A stretch of 64,000 nt of DNA from Spiroplasma culicicola AES-1 (GCF_000565175.1 NZ_CP006681.1:992001-1056000); one strand, 5' to 3'. Positions 9,190 through 21,180 are shown, numbered from the stretch's first letter. Made by a program: numbers and translations. The notes: generated from the sequence alone by a model not told the origin.

Positions 9190-9933
9190 TTAATTTTGAC
9201 TTGTATAAAATTTACTTTTCACAGTTAAATTACTTAAATAATTGTATAAATAACTAAATCCAATTAGAAGTCCAATAATACCAAAGAAAGCAATAAAGAA
9301 TCAACCAATTCCAGCTATTCCTAATGGACCTTGTGCATGAATATTTAAGAAAAAATATGGGTATAAGATATTTTGATATTCTTCTCCCGAATTATATCTC
9401 AATTCTCCTCGAACCATTGCAAAAATACAATATCCCAATACCATAGTAAATTGAATTCAAAAACGTTTTATAAAGAATTCATTTAAGTTAATTGAAGATT
9501 TATTTGGCATTAAAACAACAGCATAAATTACAAATGCGATTGGTGTAATTATATGATTGATAATTGTATTTGTTTGATCAACTGGATGAGAAGGAAATCC
9601 TGTATCAAGAGGTACTAATACAAAGTTATAAATTAAAAATGTTACTGTAATCATAGTTGCAATTGAATTTGCACTAGTATAACTTAAAAATAGCCCACTA
9701 CCCTCTTTTTTAGGTTTTATTGCAGCTGTTAAAAATCAAGAACATGCTAATACATTTGATAATAATGTAAATGTTGTAAAATAATCAATTGTATATGTTT
9801 CATAACTTCCACTATATACATTTTTAATTTCACTACCTTCAACAATATTGTAAATATAATAAGAAACTATCGTTGCAAATGATAATAGACCAAATAGTCA
9901 TTTATAAATTGCTAAAATTTGTTTATATTTCAT
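9190..9933 (-). CDS. Pr6Pr/DUF1600-type six-helix membrane protein 1
   Basis: 247 residues with six predicted membrane helices, beginning MKYKQILAIYKW. Three related genes occur in this window (also 10043-10774 and 26569-27825). They resemble the Pr6Pr/FAR-17a (AIG1-ADTRP) fold: a YFTTFTLLSN segment with Thr and Asn in helix 2 and an INHIITP segment with a conserved His in helix 4. In the animal homologues AIG1 and ADTRP a Thr and a His form the active site of lipid-ester hydrolases; applying this here is inference. The ATG at 9933 has GGAGTG upstream. Confidence 0.7.
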
Positions 9934-10030
9934 TTTTTCCACTCCTTTAAGTGTAAAAATATTTTAATCGTAAAACAGATTATTTTAAAAAATTCAAAAG
10001 TTGTTTTAAAATAGCATAAAATTTTTAAAT

Positions 10031-10060
10031 AAAAATAGAACCTTAAATGGTCCTATTTTT
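10031..10060 (-). terminator. Terminator overlapping the stop of Pr6Pr protein 2
   Basis: Arms 10031-10042 and 10049-10060 (one G-U pair), then a U-rich stretch on the minus strand. The stop codon TAA (10043-10045) lies in the loop. Confidence 0.75.
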
Positions 10061-10774
10061 ATTTAATTTATGTATTTTCAAATTACTTAAGTAATTTAAA
10101 AATACAGCCAATAAGATCATTCCCGCAAAAATTGCAAATATTCCTAAAAAGAATAACGGATAGCCAACAATATCTGGATTTAATTGATCATAAGGTCATG
10201 GAGTAAATGCATCATCAATATTTGGAATAAATTGAGTAATCATTATCCCTCTCATAGCAATGAAAAGCATATATAATCCCACATGCATTAAATTAAATCA
10301 ACTATATCGTTTTAAATATTGTTTATTATCAACTTTATCATTTGCAAATACAAAGTAAAAAACAATAAATAAGACTGGTGTAATCATATGCTCCAACACT
10401 GATTTTAATATTTTATATCATGTATTAAAACCAACAACAGTACTTACTATTAAAGTAATGTTATATAAAATAAAAGCAAATACATTTAAAGTGGCTAATC
10501 TTGTAATGTTATTTTTTCCAACAAGCCAGCTTGGCATGTTGTTGTGATGAAAATGAATTCAATTGCATAATCCAAATAATGAAGTTGCAAATGAAATTCA
10601 TACTGATAAATAAATCATTTGATTGATAATTGAAAAATCAAAGTTTTGTGTTCGGTCACCATATTCTGGATCTGGTTGTATAGTTGAAAATAATAAATCC
10701 AACAAGATACAGAAAAAAGGCACAATAGTAAACCAAACATAAAAACTATATTTCAGTATTCTATCTCTTTTCAT
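10043..10774 (-). CDS. Pr6Pr/DUF1600-type six-helix membrane protein 2
   Basis: 243 residues and six predicted helices. The start is ATG 10774 (MKRDRILKYS) behind GGGGGA; a longer in-frame reading would translate the poly-A promoter tract and is rejected. The His of the EHMITP motif is kept, but the Thr-containing FTT..SN motif of the paralogues is replaced by FSIINQ, so the putative catalytic Thr is missing. It may be a non-catalytic or sensory variant. The promoter carries a 17-base homopolymer (next entry). Confidence 0.7.
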
Positions 10775-10795
10775 TTTATTCCCCCGATAAGTTGT

Positions 10796-10823
10796 ATTAT
10801 ACTTTTTTTTTTTTTTTTTGCAA
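10796..10823 (-). promoter_or_regulatory. Promoter with 17-base poly-A spacer (phase-variation candidate)
   Basis: On the minus strand: -35 TTGCAA (10818-10823), 16-bp spacer made almost only of A, -10 TATAAT (10796-10801), start codon 22 bp further. The homopolymer covers 10803-10819. Slippage would change the -35/-10 spacing one base at a time. Confidence 0.7.
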
Positions 10824-10881
10824 GGGGTCAAAATGTTCTCCATATGAAGAATATAAAATTTTATTTCTATTGAAAGAACTT

Positions 10882-11733
10882 TTATATATCTTTTGCAAAA
10901 CTATAATCAGTTCAACCAAGTGTTTCTTTTAAAAATGAGGAATTATTTAAAAGCAAACTCCTTTTATCATTAAATATTTTGGCTTTTAAATAATTATTAA
11001 ACATTAAAAAACAATTCAATGGTCCTATATAATAATTAATTTCCATATTATCATGGTATTTCATAACATTATTAATATAAAATACAACATCAAACTGTTC
11101 TAACATACTTTTATTTCTATTAGAAGTAACAAGTACTGTTTTTATATATTTAACTTTTGAAATATCCGAAAGTATTTTTTTAAATTTTTTATTTATAAAA
11201 CGTATTGAATAAAATAATATTACTGATTCCTTTTCTAGAGATTGCTTTAAATTAAAATTCTTATCATAATCAATAAATTCAATATTTGTATCTATATAAT
11301 TATAAAAACCTAAAAAATCTTGCATAGCTAATTTTGAATGCCCAAATGCAATGCCATAAATTTTTTTTGCATTATATAAATAAGATTTTATTACTTCTAT
11401 CTTTTTGGATTGAGCAACTATTTCTTTATATTGATTTAACTCATAATCAAAGTTGACTAATAATGCTTCATATTTTTTGGCATCGTTATTAATACCAATA
11501 AGTTCTTCCAAAACAGATCTATTATAATTTAGTTCTTTTACACAAAGAGATATATATTCTTTTATTCCATTTATATTCATTTTTTTAAAAAAATTATAAA
11601 TAAATGATATTCCACAGCCATAAATCTCAGCTACTTTTTTAATTGGTAAAAATAAAAAATTATCTATATTATTCATACTAAATTTAAAAAATTCAAGTTC
11701 CTTTTCATTTAGAGCAGCTATATTAACTTTCAT
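10882..11733 (-). CDS. MurR/RpiR family sugar-responsive regulator
   Basis: 283 residues; TGA at 10912 is read as Trp and the true stop is TAA 10882. The N-terminal HTH_6 domain (residues ~5-75) contains LPIKKVAEIYGCGISFIYNF followed by a helix with NINGIKEYISL. The C-terminal half has the SIS-domain pattern, with AKKIYGIAFGHSK and ESVILFYSIRF, which in this family binds a phosphosugar. It is transcribed divergently from the mannoside PTS operon and shares its promoter region, which contains a dyad at 11745-11759. It is probably the local regulator of that operon. Confidence 0.85.
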
Positions 11734-11744
11734 TTAATCACCTC

Positions 11745-11759
11745 TGGAATATTATTCCA
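11745..11759. promoter_or_regulatory. Dyad TGGAAT-N3-ATTCCA, candidate RpiR operator
   Basis: A 6-bp perfect dyad around a 3-bp centre, 12 bp upstream of the regulator start in the divergent intergenic region. A weaker dyad (CCAAAT...ATTTTGG) lies nearer the lipoprotein gene. Confidence 0.55.
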
Positions 11760-11822
11760 AAATTTTATAAAAATAACATTAAATTTTTCCAAATATTTTA
11801 AAATAATTTTGGGAGGAAACGA

Positions 11823-12542
11823 ATGAAACAAGTAATAAGTGTAATAAGTGGATTGAATATTTTAACATTAACAAGTTCATTTGTAGTTTCATGTGATTGA
11901 AAAACACCGCCAATAAGTGTCGAGCAATTAAATCACATATTTTATACAGCAAATGAACAGGTAATTAATGCTAATCAAATACCTCAATTCAATGAAAAAT
12001 TAACTATGCCATGAAATTATACTGAAAATGATCAAACAATTGAAAAAGCAAGAGCTTGATCTGATTCAATCGTGGCAAATTTTAGTAGTAAATTGGCAGC
12101 ACCAGATTTAGGATATTTAAACAAAGGTTTAAATTTATTGACTGGTGAAGTTGATGAAAAATATTTAGATGAAGAGCTAAATATTACAACTGAAGTTCTT
12201 AATAATATGCAAAGTTATTATTTTACAGCGAGAATTTCAGATATTGCAACAAATGATAATGAAAAAATCTGACTTTCAGATCAAAAATATAATAATAAAG
12301 ATATTAAAAAAACACCTATAAAAATAAATGATAAAACAATTGAAATACAAGAAAAAAATAAACCTAATGAATATAGCGAAAATTACTATAGTGCAATTGA
12401 TATTGGTTCAATTTGAGCCCTAGGAAATGAAGAAATGGAATCAAGTTCTTATATTATTAGATTTCTATTTAGTTTTGGGCCATCTTCTAGTTTTAATATT
12501 AATCCCACAGTATTTTATATAGACGTGGAGATGTCAAAATAA
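11823..12542 (+). CDS. Lipoprotein, first gene of the mannoside operon
   Basis: 239 residues with signal peptide and lipobox-like SFVVSCDW (Cys at about residue 25). Several TGA codons read as Trp. The ATG at 11823 follows GGGAGGAAACGA. The mature protein is hydrophilic and unrecognised. It ends one base before the PTS gene start, so it is cotranscribed and may capture or present the sugar at the surface; that role is inferred from context only. Confidence 0.72.
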
Positions 12543-12543
12543 T

Positions 12544-14493
12544 ATGAGTAAAAAAGAAATAAACAAAATTGTAGCTATTACCGCATGTGCTGCTGGAGTT
12601 GCACATACTTATATGGCTGCAGATAGTTTAAAAAATAAAGCTATTGAATTAGGATATGAAATTCATGTTGAAACTCAAGGAACAATAGGAAAAGAAAATG
12701 AAATTCCAATTGAAAAAATTGCTGAAGCAGATCTAGTAATCATTGCTTCAGATGTAAAAATTGATATTGACCGTTTTAACGGAAAAAAGTTATATATTAC
12801 TAATGTAAAACAAGCAATTAAAGATCCAGAGCAACTTATAAATGATGCAATAGTATATGGCGAAATTCATGGTGGTAAAGGAACTAAAAAAGGTTTTGTA
12901 ACATTAGGAAAAACTAAAAAAAGTGGTATATTAAGTCATTTAATGACTGGTATTAGTTGAATGCTACCATTAACAATTGCGTCAGGATTACTAATGGCAA
13001 TTGCAAATTTGTGTGCATTTCAAACAGAATATATTGATAACTTTGGAGATTATGGAGAAAATTGAGTTCTTTGAACAAGAAATTATCCAAATTTCCTAAT
13101 GCAAGTTGGAGGTCTTGGCTTTAAATTAATGATTCCAATATTTGCAGGATTTACAGCATATTCAATTGCAGATCGTCCAGGGATTGCTCCTGCTTTAATA
13201 GCAGGTTGAATAATTAATGACAACTCAATGCTTGGAATTGAAGTACAAGTATCAGAACAATCAGTAATTGAACCTGGGGCAGGATTTTTAGGAGCAATTG
13301 TTGTTGGTTTACTAACTGGATATTTTGTTAAATTTTTAAAAAGTATTCATTGACCAAAATTTTTACAACCAATAGTACCAATTATGATTATTCCAATAAT
13401 TTCAACATTGGCAATGGCATCTCTTGTTAAATTTGGTATTGGTGTACCAATTGCTGAATTAGTATTAGCAATGTTTGATGGATTAACAAACTTAGAGCAA
13501 CAATTTGCAGGTACAGGAATAATTATTGCTTTAGTTGTATCTATAATGATAGCATTTGACCTTGGAGGACCATTTAATAAAACAGCACTTGTATTTGGTA
13601 CAGTTATTTTCTACCAAACATTAGCAGAAGCAATGGCTCAAGGTTTAGGATATTGAGACGCAAACTTTATTCCAGGAACTGCAACACAAGCTGCAATTTC
13701 AGTTCCACCATTAGGAATGTGATTATCAACATTATTATTTAAAAATAAATATACAAAAAATGAACGTATTATGGGTAATGCAGCATTTGGTACAGGTATA
13801 GTTGGGATTACTGAAGGTGCCATCCCTTTTGCAGCAGGAGACCCAATTAGAGTTATTTTCGCCAATATATGCGGAGCAGCAGTTGCAGGAATTGGAGTTA
13901 CAATATTCCAAGTTCAATTTGCTGCGGGATTAGGTTCGCCACTTGCTCCATTCTTGGGATACATTAGAGGACCTTGATGACCATTATCATGAATAGCGCC
14001 TATTTTACTTGGAATAATTGTAACTGCAGTAATTGCAGGTTTATTAAAACCAAAAATTGTTGGTGAAGAATATGAGTTATATTTACAAGAACGTAGACTA
14101 GCACGTGAAAAAAGAATAGCATTTGGAATAAGTTTTAAAATGTTCTTTAAAAAACCAAAATTTGTATTCAAAAGAAGTGGTTCAAAATTAAAAAAATATT
14201 TATCTAATTTTTGGAAAAATTGATGTGCTTATTGAATTAATGCATGACATATGTTTGCAGATATATTTATTTCTTTTGGATCAAAATGTAAGAATGCTTG
14301 ATTGGCATTTATTAGAATATTTAGAAAGTCTACTGCTGAAGAAAAAACAAAAAAAATTGAATTAAAACTTGAAAGAAAACGCTTAGTTCAAGAAAATAAA
14401 GAAAAAGCCAAAAAAGAAAAAGAAGATTTCAAAAAAAATTACTATCTAACATTAAAGAAAATAGAAGACCAAATCAATGAAGGCAAAAAATAA
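12544..14493 (+). CDS. PTS system IIBC component, fructose/mannosylglycerate family
   Basis: 649 residues. Residues 1-105 form the IIB domain, with the phosphorylated Cys15 in [16 protein letters not shown]. Residues ~135-505 form the membrane IIC domain of the fructose subfamily ([40 protein letters not shown]). The last ~100 residues are a charged, Lys/Glu-rich cytoplasmic tail not typical of the family. No IIA domain is fused; it is encoded at 17113. Downstream GH38 mannosidase and IIA overlap in series, so the imported sugar is probably an alpha-mannoside, phosphorylated at C6 on entry. Confidence 0.88.
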
Positions 14494-17119
14494 GATATTT
14501 GATATATATGTTGTTCCACACACTCATTGAGATAAAGAATGATATTTTACAAAGCAGGATAGTGATATCCTTCTTTTTGATAATATTAATAAATTGTTAG
14601 ATATGTTAGATAATAATGAAATTGATACATTTACATATGATGGGCAATTTTCAATTATTGATGATTATTTAAGTTACTCACAAAATAATCTTGAAAGAAT
14701 AAAGTATTTTACACAAAATAAAAAATTAATAGTTGGGCCATGATATACACAACCAGATTTTTTCAATATAACTTCTGAATCTATTGTCAGAAATTTGCTC
14801 TATGGAATAAATGGCTGTAAATCTATTGGAGCAAAACATTTAAATATTGCATATGTTCCAGATTCTTTTGGTCATAATAACCAAATGCCCCAAATATATA
14901 ATCAATTTGGGATAAATAATTTTATATACTGACGTGGAATCTCAAAGGATATGTTAGATAAAAATGGGATAGTTAATAATTGAATAGGTCTAAATAATAA
15001 TAAAGTTCTTTCATATAATTTACTATTTGGTTATTGACCCTTTGGTGCAAATTATCCCTATCAAACAATAAATAAATCAAATATTTCAATTCAAGCAAAA
15101 GAATTTTTAAAAAATACTAGTTCCCTATTAAATGAAATCAAACTAAAATCTAAAGATGCAACAAATAAAATTTTATTACCTCTTGGTGGTGATCAAGCAC
15201 CAATTATGAAATATTTAAAAGACTTTATTAATGAAATTAATAAAGTCTCTCAAGACAATTGAATATTAAGTGATTATGACACATTTTTTGAAAAACTAAA
15301 TGAAGATAAAACTGAGTTTCCTATAATTGAAGGCGAATTAAAATTTCCTTTTTTATCTCGTATTCATAAAACTATAGGCTCACAAAGACAAGATATAAAG
15401 AATTTAATGAAGCATTTAGAAGTAGAACTCTATAATAATTTAGAACCCTTAATGTCATATTGATTTTTAACTACAAATCAATATGACAAATATTTCATAG
15501 ATAAAATAATAAAAAATATATTAACTTCACAGGCTCATGATAGTATTGGTGGATGTAATAGTGACAGAACTAATGACGATGTAATGAGCAGAATAACTCA
15601 AGCATTAGACATGGTTGAAGCTTTAAAAACAATGATATTAAAAAATATTTCATTAAACCTTTCATTATCAAATGAAGAATTTATAATATATAATTCTGAG
15701 TTATTTAATATAAATTTTAATAAAAAAATAAAACTATTTTCTAAATATAAATACATAGATATTTTTGATGAGAATAATAATAAAATTGAGTTTGCCATTT
15801 TAGAAAAGAAATTACATAATGAGGGTATGGTAGTAAAACCTTCAATTAATGGTGAAGACGTTTCTCAGGCAACAGGCTTTTATGAATATGATATATTCAT
15901 AACTAATTTACCATTTAAAGCTATGGAAATAAAAAAACTTAATATTAGAGAAAATTTATCACCAAGCATTGAAAACATTGCAGAAGCAAAAAATAATTTT
16001 GAAATTAAATTGGATGGTAAATTTATTTGTATAAATAATCTACACACAAATAAAAAAATAAAATTGTTTTTAGAAGCTCAAGTTGATGCAGGTGATTCTT
16101 ATGATTATTCACCTACAAATGAAAATAAAATAATAAATGAACTTATATCTTCAGCAATATATTCAAAAAAATATAAACATTTAGAAAAAACCGAAGTTAC
16201 TTTAGTATATAAGGTTCCTACTAGTGAAAATTCACTTTTAGAAACCAAACAGAAATTTATATTTACCTTTTATAACTATGAAAATTTAAGTCTTGAGCTT
16301 AATTTAAAAACAACTAATAAATCATCTGAAATTAGATGACGTCTTATAGATCAAATAGAGGAGAACAAAGATTTTTTAATAAATGACCAATGTTATAGTG
16401 TAATTTCAAGAAAACACAATCCATATTTGCCAAAATGAAAAGAGCAATCTTGAAAAGAAGCTCCAGTAAATATAGAATCATTTGAAAGCTTTGTTGGATT
16501 TGAAAATAACCATTTTATTTATAATAATGGAATTAATGAATATGAATTAATTGATAATAATAAATTAGCTTTAACTTTATATAGAAGTGTGTCTGTATTA
16601 GGAAGAAATAATTTATTATGACGACCTGGAAGAGCAAGTGGAACATCTGAATTCAATATATCCACTAATGGGTCAAAACTTTCATATAAAAAATTAGAAT
16701 ATGATATTAAATTTGATTTTCAAGATAACATTAACTATGCTCGTGAAAGTAAAAAATTTATAACAATGCCATTATATTATCAAAAGCAAAATTTAAATAA
16801 TTTATATAAGCGTTATGATAGATTTTTATTAAATGAAAAATATACTAAAATAAAACTTGATAATAATATTATTATTAATAGCAATGATTTTGTAGTTAAA
16901 ACTTTTAAAAAAGCTGAATTTTCGGATGATTTAATAATACGTGGTTATAATCCACTAGACAAAGAAATTTCGCTTTCCATTCTTTATAAAAAGAATTTAA
17001 TTAAATTTGATCTTGTAAATCTTAAGGAAGAAGTTATAGATTCTAACAAAGATTCAATTAATATTAACAAAAATCAAATAGTTACAATACTAATTAAAAA
17101 AGGAGACATCTCATGATAG
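14477..17119 (+). CDS. mngB: GH38 alpha-mannosidase (MngB-like)
   Basis: 880 residues with many TGA-Trp codons; it overlaps the end of the PTS gene by 17 bp. The GH38 signatures are present in order: PHTHWDKEWYF near residue 14 (zinc His/Asp), YVPDSFGHNNQMPQIY near 127 (nucleophile Asp), and SQAHDSIGGCNSD near 352 (zinc His/Asp). No signal peptide, so it acts in the cytoplasm on a PTS product. In E. coli MngB cleaves 2-O-(6-phospho-mannosyl)-glycerate imported by the PTS MngA; the same logic fits here, but the exact mannoside is unknown. The last TGA (17114) is read through to TAG 17117. Confidence 0.9.
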
Positions 17120-17574
17120 ATAAAAGTATTTTTAATATCAATTCAATTATAATTGATACTGATTTTTCTACACAAGAGCAAGTATTTTCACATTTATCCA
17201 AATATTTTGTAAAAAATAGTTATTGCACTAATTATGAAGAAATTAAAGTCGGATTTTTTGAAAGAGAAAAAGAAGGTTCTACTGCTTTTACTGATGGAAT
17301 AGGAATACCACATTCTAAAGTAAATTCAATTATTCAACCAGGTATTTATGTAATAAAAAATAAAAATGGTATAAATTGGGATTCTTTAGATGGTAAAGAA
17401 ACAAACTTTTTCATAGCATTAGCTATACCAAATCTTGATTCAAATACTCTTCATTTAAAAATGCTCAGTAGCGTTGCAAGAAAATTAGTTGATAAAGAAT
17501 TTAAAAAAAATATTCTTAATGCTAAAACTAAGGAAGAGATTTTTGAATTATTGTCACTTATTGAAATAATATAA
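17113..17574 (+). CDS. PTS system IIA component, fructose type
   Basis: 153 residues of the PTS EIIA-2 family: the phosphorylated His67 lies in DGIGIPHSKV, and the fold elements (FFEREKEGSTAFTDG, KMLSSVARKL) are in place. It starts inside the last codons of the mannosidase gene (7-bp overlap), completing the phosphate relay for the IIBC protein encoded upstream. In E. coli MngA the IIA domain is fused to IIBC; here it is separate and last in the operon. Confidence 0.9.
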   Translation: MIDKSIFNINSIIIDTDFSTQEQVFSHLSKYFVKNSYCTNYEEIKVGFFEREKEGSTAFTDGIGIPHSKVNSIIQPGIYVIKNKNGINWDSLDGKETNFFIALAIPNLDSNTLHLKMLSSVARKLVDKEFKKNILNAKTKEEIFELLSLIEII

Positions 17575-17589
17575 AATTAAATCAAATTA

Positions 17590-17617
17590 AAAATACCTTC
17601 TTTAAAGAAGGTATTTT
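17590..17617. terminator. Bidirectional terminator between PTS IIA and the E2-like gene
   Basis: A perfect 28-bp palindrome (AAAATACCTTCTTT and its complement) flanked by A and T runs, at a convergent junction. It overlaps the last base of the E2-like stop codon. Confidence 0.88.
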
Positions 17618-20349
17618 TAAGATATAGTTAAAATTTCAGGTCTTTCTAAAATTTCTTTTACTTTTGCTAAAAATCTTCCAGCTTCAGCTGCATCTAATAT
17701 TCTTTGATCAACTGTTAAACTCATATTCATAATAGCTTTAATTGCTAGTTTTTCATTACTTACAACCACTGGTTTTTTAACAACTTTTCCTACTCCAATT
17801 ACTGCTGCATTTGGATAAAAAATTGTTGGCGTTGCTTGAATTGCTCCAATGTTTCCATAATTGGCAATTGTAATTGTACTTCCTTCTGTTTCATAGTTAT
17901 ACAATTCTCCAGCTCTTAACCTTTGAGTCATTTCTTTAATATCAATAGCAACTTCCTTTACAGAAAGTTTTTCTACAAATTTTAGTACTGGAATAATCAA
18001 TCCCTCACTGGTTTCAGTTGCTAACCCAATGTTGTGATAGTTTTTAATAATCACTTCATTACTTTCAGGATCATAACTTGAATTTAGTTTAGGATGTTCT
18101 TCTAAACTAATTGAAATTGCTTTTGCAATAAAAGCAATTGTGGGAAACTTAATGTGATTTTGAGTTTGCTTTAAAATATGTTTTAATTTTAAAATTGCAG
18201 ACATATCAATTTCTGTAGAAATTGTTAATGGAGGAATGTAATTTTGACTTAAAATCATTGATTTAACAGCAGCATTTCTGTTCTTATTAATTTTTTCTCT
18301 TACAACATCATGTCCATTTTCATATGATAAATACCCTGTATTTTCATTATTTGCATTTGCTTCAAAATCCACCGTTGTCATTTCATCATATTTCTTGTTT
18401 TGTTTTGGATTTGCTTTTTCATTCGAAATATTCATTTCTTCTTTAAAACTTTTTATTTCTTGTTTAATAATATCTTTAATTTCATTTGCAGAAGTTTTAT
18501 TGTTATTTGAACCCATTGACATATTTTGCATTAAATTTTGCATTAGCATATATTGCATCAATTGTGAAAAAGTATCAGTTCCAAATCCCCCAGCTGGAGC
18601 ATTAATTTTTTGAGCAGCATTATTTAATTGATTTTGCTCAATTAAAGCAGTCTGTAAATCTGAGATTTGTTTTTTTAGATACTCAAGAGTATCTTCTCCC
18701 TCTTCATCTCCAGACATATTTTTAAATTCGCTTCCTTGTTTATTAATTTGTTTTTTCAACTCTTTTTGTAATTTTTTAGGAGTTGTGTCTTCAACTTCAT
18801 GCTCATGATTTTCTTTATGTAATTGTGCATTTTTAGCAGCATCAGCTTCTGCATCTTGATATGAAGTATATAAATTACTTGCTCTTAATCATGATTCAAA
18901 TTCCTTTTTACCTCTTGGTGTTTTATTATAAGGAATAAAAGTCATTTCTCCAGTAACATCATCTTGATAAGGTACTTCTTGAGTAAATTGCTGAGGTACT
19001 TTTCCTGCTTTAACAGCTTCATTATATTTTGCGTCTTCTTTAATTAGACCATCTTCAACAGCTCTTCTTCTTGCTGTAATTGTATTTCTTTCATCGCGAT
19101 CTTTCATTAAATTTCATCGTTTATTAACATCATATAAACTTGAGATTTTTGATTCTGCATAACTTCTTGAATCCTTTGAATTAATTTCATTTAAAATTTG
19201 ATCTGGTTTTTTTTGAGGCATGACAAAACCTCCATAAGGAGATAAATCATTGGCATCAATTAAAGTTGGTTGACCATCATCAACATAAGCACCAAAAGTT
19301 ACTCCAAATTCTCCATCTTCACTATTTTTTTGACGCATAAAGACTTCATCTTGAGTAACTTCAAGATTTTTTGCCCCTCTTTGAGCTCAACTTTGTTGAT
19401 TTGAATCTTTTGGCATAACTGGCACCTCCTCTTTTGGTTTATCTTTATCAAGAATTGCATTTGCTTTTGTTGCCACAATATCTTGCTCTAAAACATTTGG
19501 ATCTCCACCAGATTTATTTAGTTTCTCCATCCTTGCAGCAATAATGTTTCTCATAATTAGAGGACGACCTTTTTCATCAGTTTTTGACATTGCGTCAACT
19601 ACAGTTTCCTCTTTAATTTCTTTATAATCGTGTTCTTGCAACAATTTTTCTTTTCTTGCTTGGATTAATTGTCTAAATTTAGATGGTCCAACTCCATCTT
19701 GCTTGGCAAAAATATTATTTTCTCCACCCTTTAATAAATCTTCATTGTTCATTTTTAACAATTCTTCATGATTTAAATCACCCATCACTTTATTTTGAGG
19801 AGCATTTTTAATTGAGTTTTGAATATTTGCACGCATTTGTGCAAATCTATCTTTAATTGGTGCTTCAGCCATAGAGTTATCATTCTCCTCGATTTTTTTA
19901 TATTTTTCTTCACTATCCATAATGTCATCTTCTCCACGAGAAAATGGTGTTACAGCTTGATTAAATCGATCATATACAACAGCTCCAGAAAAATTATCTG
20001 CATCTGTTTCTGCTTCAACAAGTTTGCTATCATCAACTGCACCAGGAATAAAAATATTATTTATTTCATTTGGTATCTCATTTTCCTTTGTAAGATGGCG
20101 ATTGCGATATTTAGTAATTTCTTTATCTCCAATCGCTAAATTGGCTAAAATACTTCCATTTTTTACAGGGCTATCTAGCTTAATAGTTTTAACAACAACA
20201 CCATTATAGTTAGATTTGATTGTTACTTTACTTCCATCATCTAATTTAATACGAGCAAAATCATCTCCAAAAGAGATGACATCACCCTCGAAAAGTCATT
20301 CAATGACTTTTCCTTTTGATGGTAAATTTCTAGCCCTTAAATGTACCAT
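17617..20349 (-). CDS. E2-like protein (2-oxo acid dehydrogenase acyltransferase fold) lacking catalytic residues
   Basis: One frame of 910 residues with six or more TGA-Trp codons. Residues ~8-75 look like a lipoyl/biotinyl domain (KGKVIEWLFEGDVISFGDDF, YNGVVVKTIKL, VKNGSILANL), but the DKA lysine site is replaced by DDGSK. Residues ~100-680 are charged and probably disordered, with recurring short basic helices. The last ~230 residues match the E2 catalytic core (EHPKLNSSYDPESNEVII, TEGSTITIANYGNIGA), but the HxxxDG active site reads DQRILDAAEA, so His becomes Gln and Gly becomes Ala. No pdhA/B/D neighbours. The start is ATG 20349 behind GGAGA; ATG 20361 is an alternative. Confidence 0.75.
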
Positions 20350-20424
20350 TATTTTCTCCATTCTTTTACATTATAACATTTTTATAATCTATTTTATGCC
20401 ACCACTTATTATATAACATATGAC

Positions 20425-20465
20425 TAAAAAAAGCCTCAATTGCTTAACAATTTACTAGGCTTTTT
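20425..20465 (-). terminator. Terminator of the coiled-coil protein gene
   Basis: Arms AAAAAGCCT (20427-20435) and AGGCTTTTT (20457-20465) with an AT-rich inner stem, followed by U on the minus strand. Confidence 0.65.
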
Positions 20466-20471
20466 GTTATT

Positions 20472-21005
20472 TTATATTTCGTTATCTAATTTAATTCCAT
20501 TATTTTGTAAAGCTTTTTTGAGTTTTTTAATTTCATTTGCTTGCTCTTCAAATTTTTCTTTATAAGTTTTTAACTTTTCAAGTTCTGCATTTTGATTTTT
20601 AAATTCCTGCTCCATTTTTTTCATATCTTCATTTTGTTGTAAATAGAGTTTTCGACACTCAAGTGTAAATCGAGGCATAAGATCACCCTTATCTATGGAA
20701 ACATAATCATTATAAGATTTAATATATTGACAAAGCAATTTATCTTTTCTTGTTTCCATAAGCATTATATCATTTTCACGAGTACTCACTCATTTTCCTT
20801 TACTTATACTTTTTGGATCTTCAAACTTAAAATCTACATTAAAATTAATTTTGACAAATTTCAAAAATGTTTGATAATCACAATTGAGATCAAATTTAGT
20901 TTCTTTTTGTCATTCAAGCACAAACTGGTCAGGAATACTTTGATGATAAATAATATGTATTAATTGATTGCTACTATTTGATAAAATATTTTTACTGTCA
21001 TTCAT
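20472..21005 (-). CDS. Coiled-coil protein, paralogue A (unknown function)
   Basis: 177 residues including two TGA-Trp codons. The order is a compact N-terminal domain (CDYQTFLKFVKINFNVDFKF), a helical middle (RKDKLLCQYIKSYNDYV, LMPRFTLECRKLYLQQNEDM), a heptad coiled coil of about 45 residues (MEQEFKNQNAELEKLKTYKEKF), and a terminal LQNNGIKLDNEI. The protein at 31465-31962 has the same architecture and alignable motifs. No membrane segment. I do not recognise a family; it looks like a cytoplasmic self-associating protein. Confidence 0.7.
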
Positions 21006-21180
21006 TTTTAATTTCTCCTATTCTTATGACATATCAAGAGTTTTTTCTCTCAATATTGTTATCGTCATAAAATTTGAGAAATTTACATTTTTTCAAGTTT
21101 TTTTAAATAAACAACTAATCTTAATTATTACTTTGCCATTGCTTTGAGCTATAATTTAATAGAAAAGGAGTGATTTTATT

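Noticed and set aside
10598-10843. Longer Pr6Pr protein 2 beginning at 10843 with a poly-Lys segment
   Set aside because: The poly-Lys would be the poly-A promoter spacer; the ribosome site and -10 box support ATG 10774.
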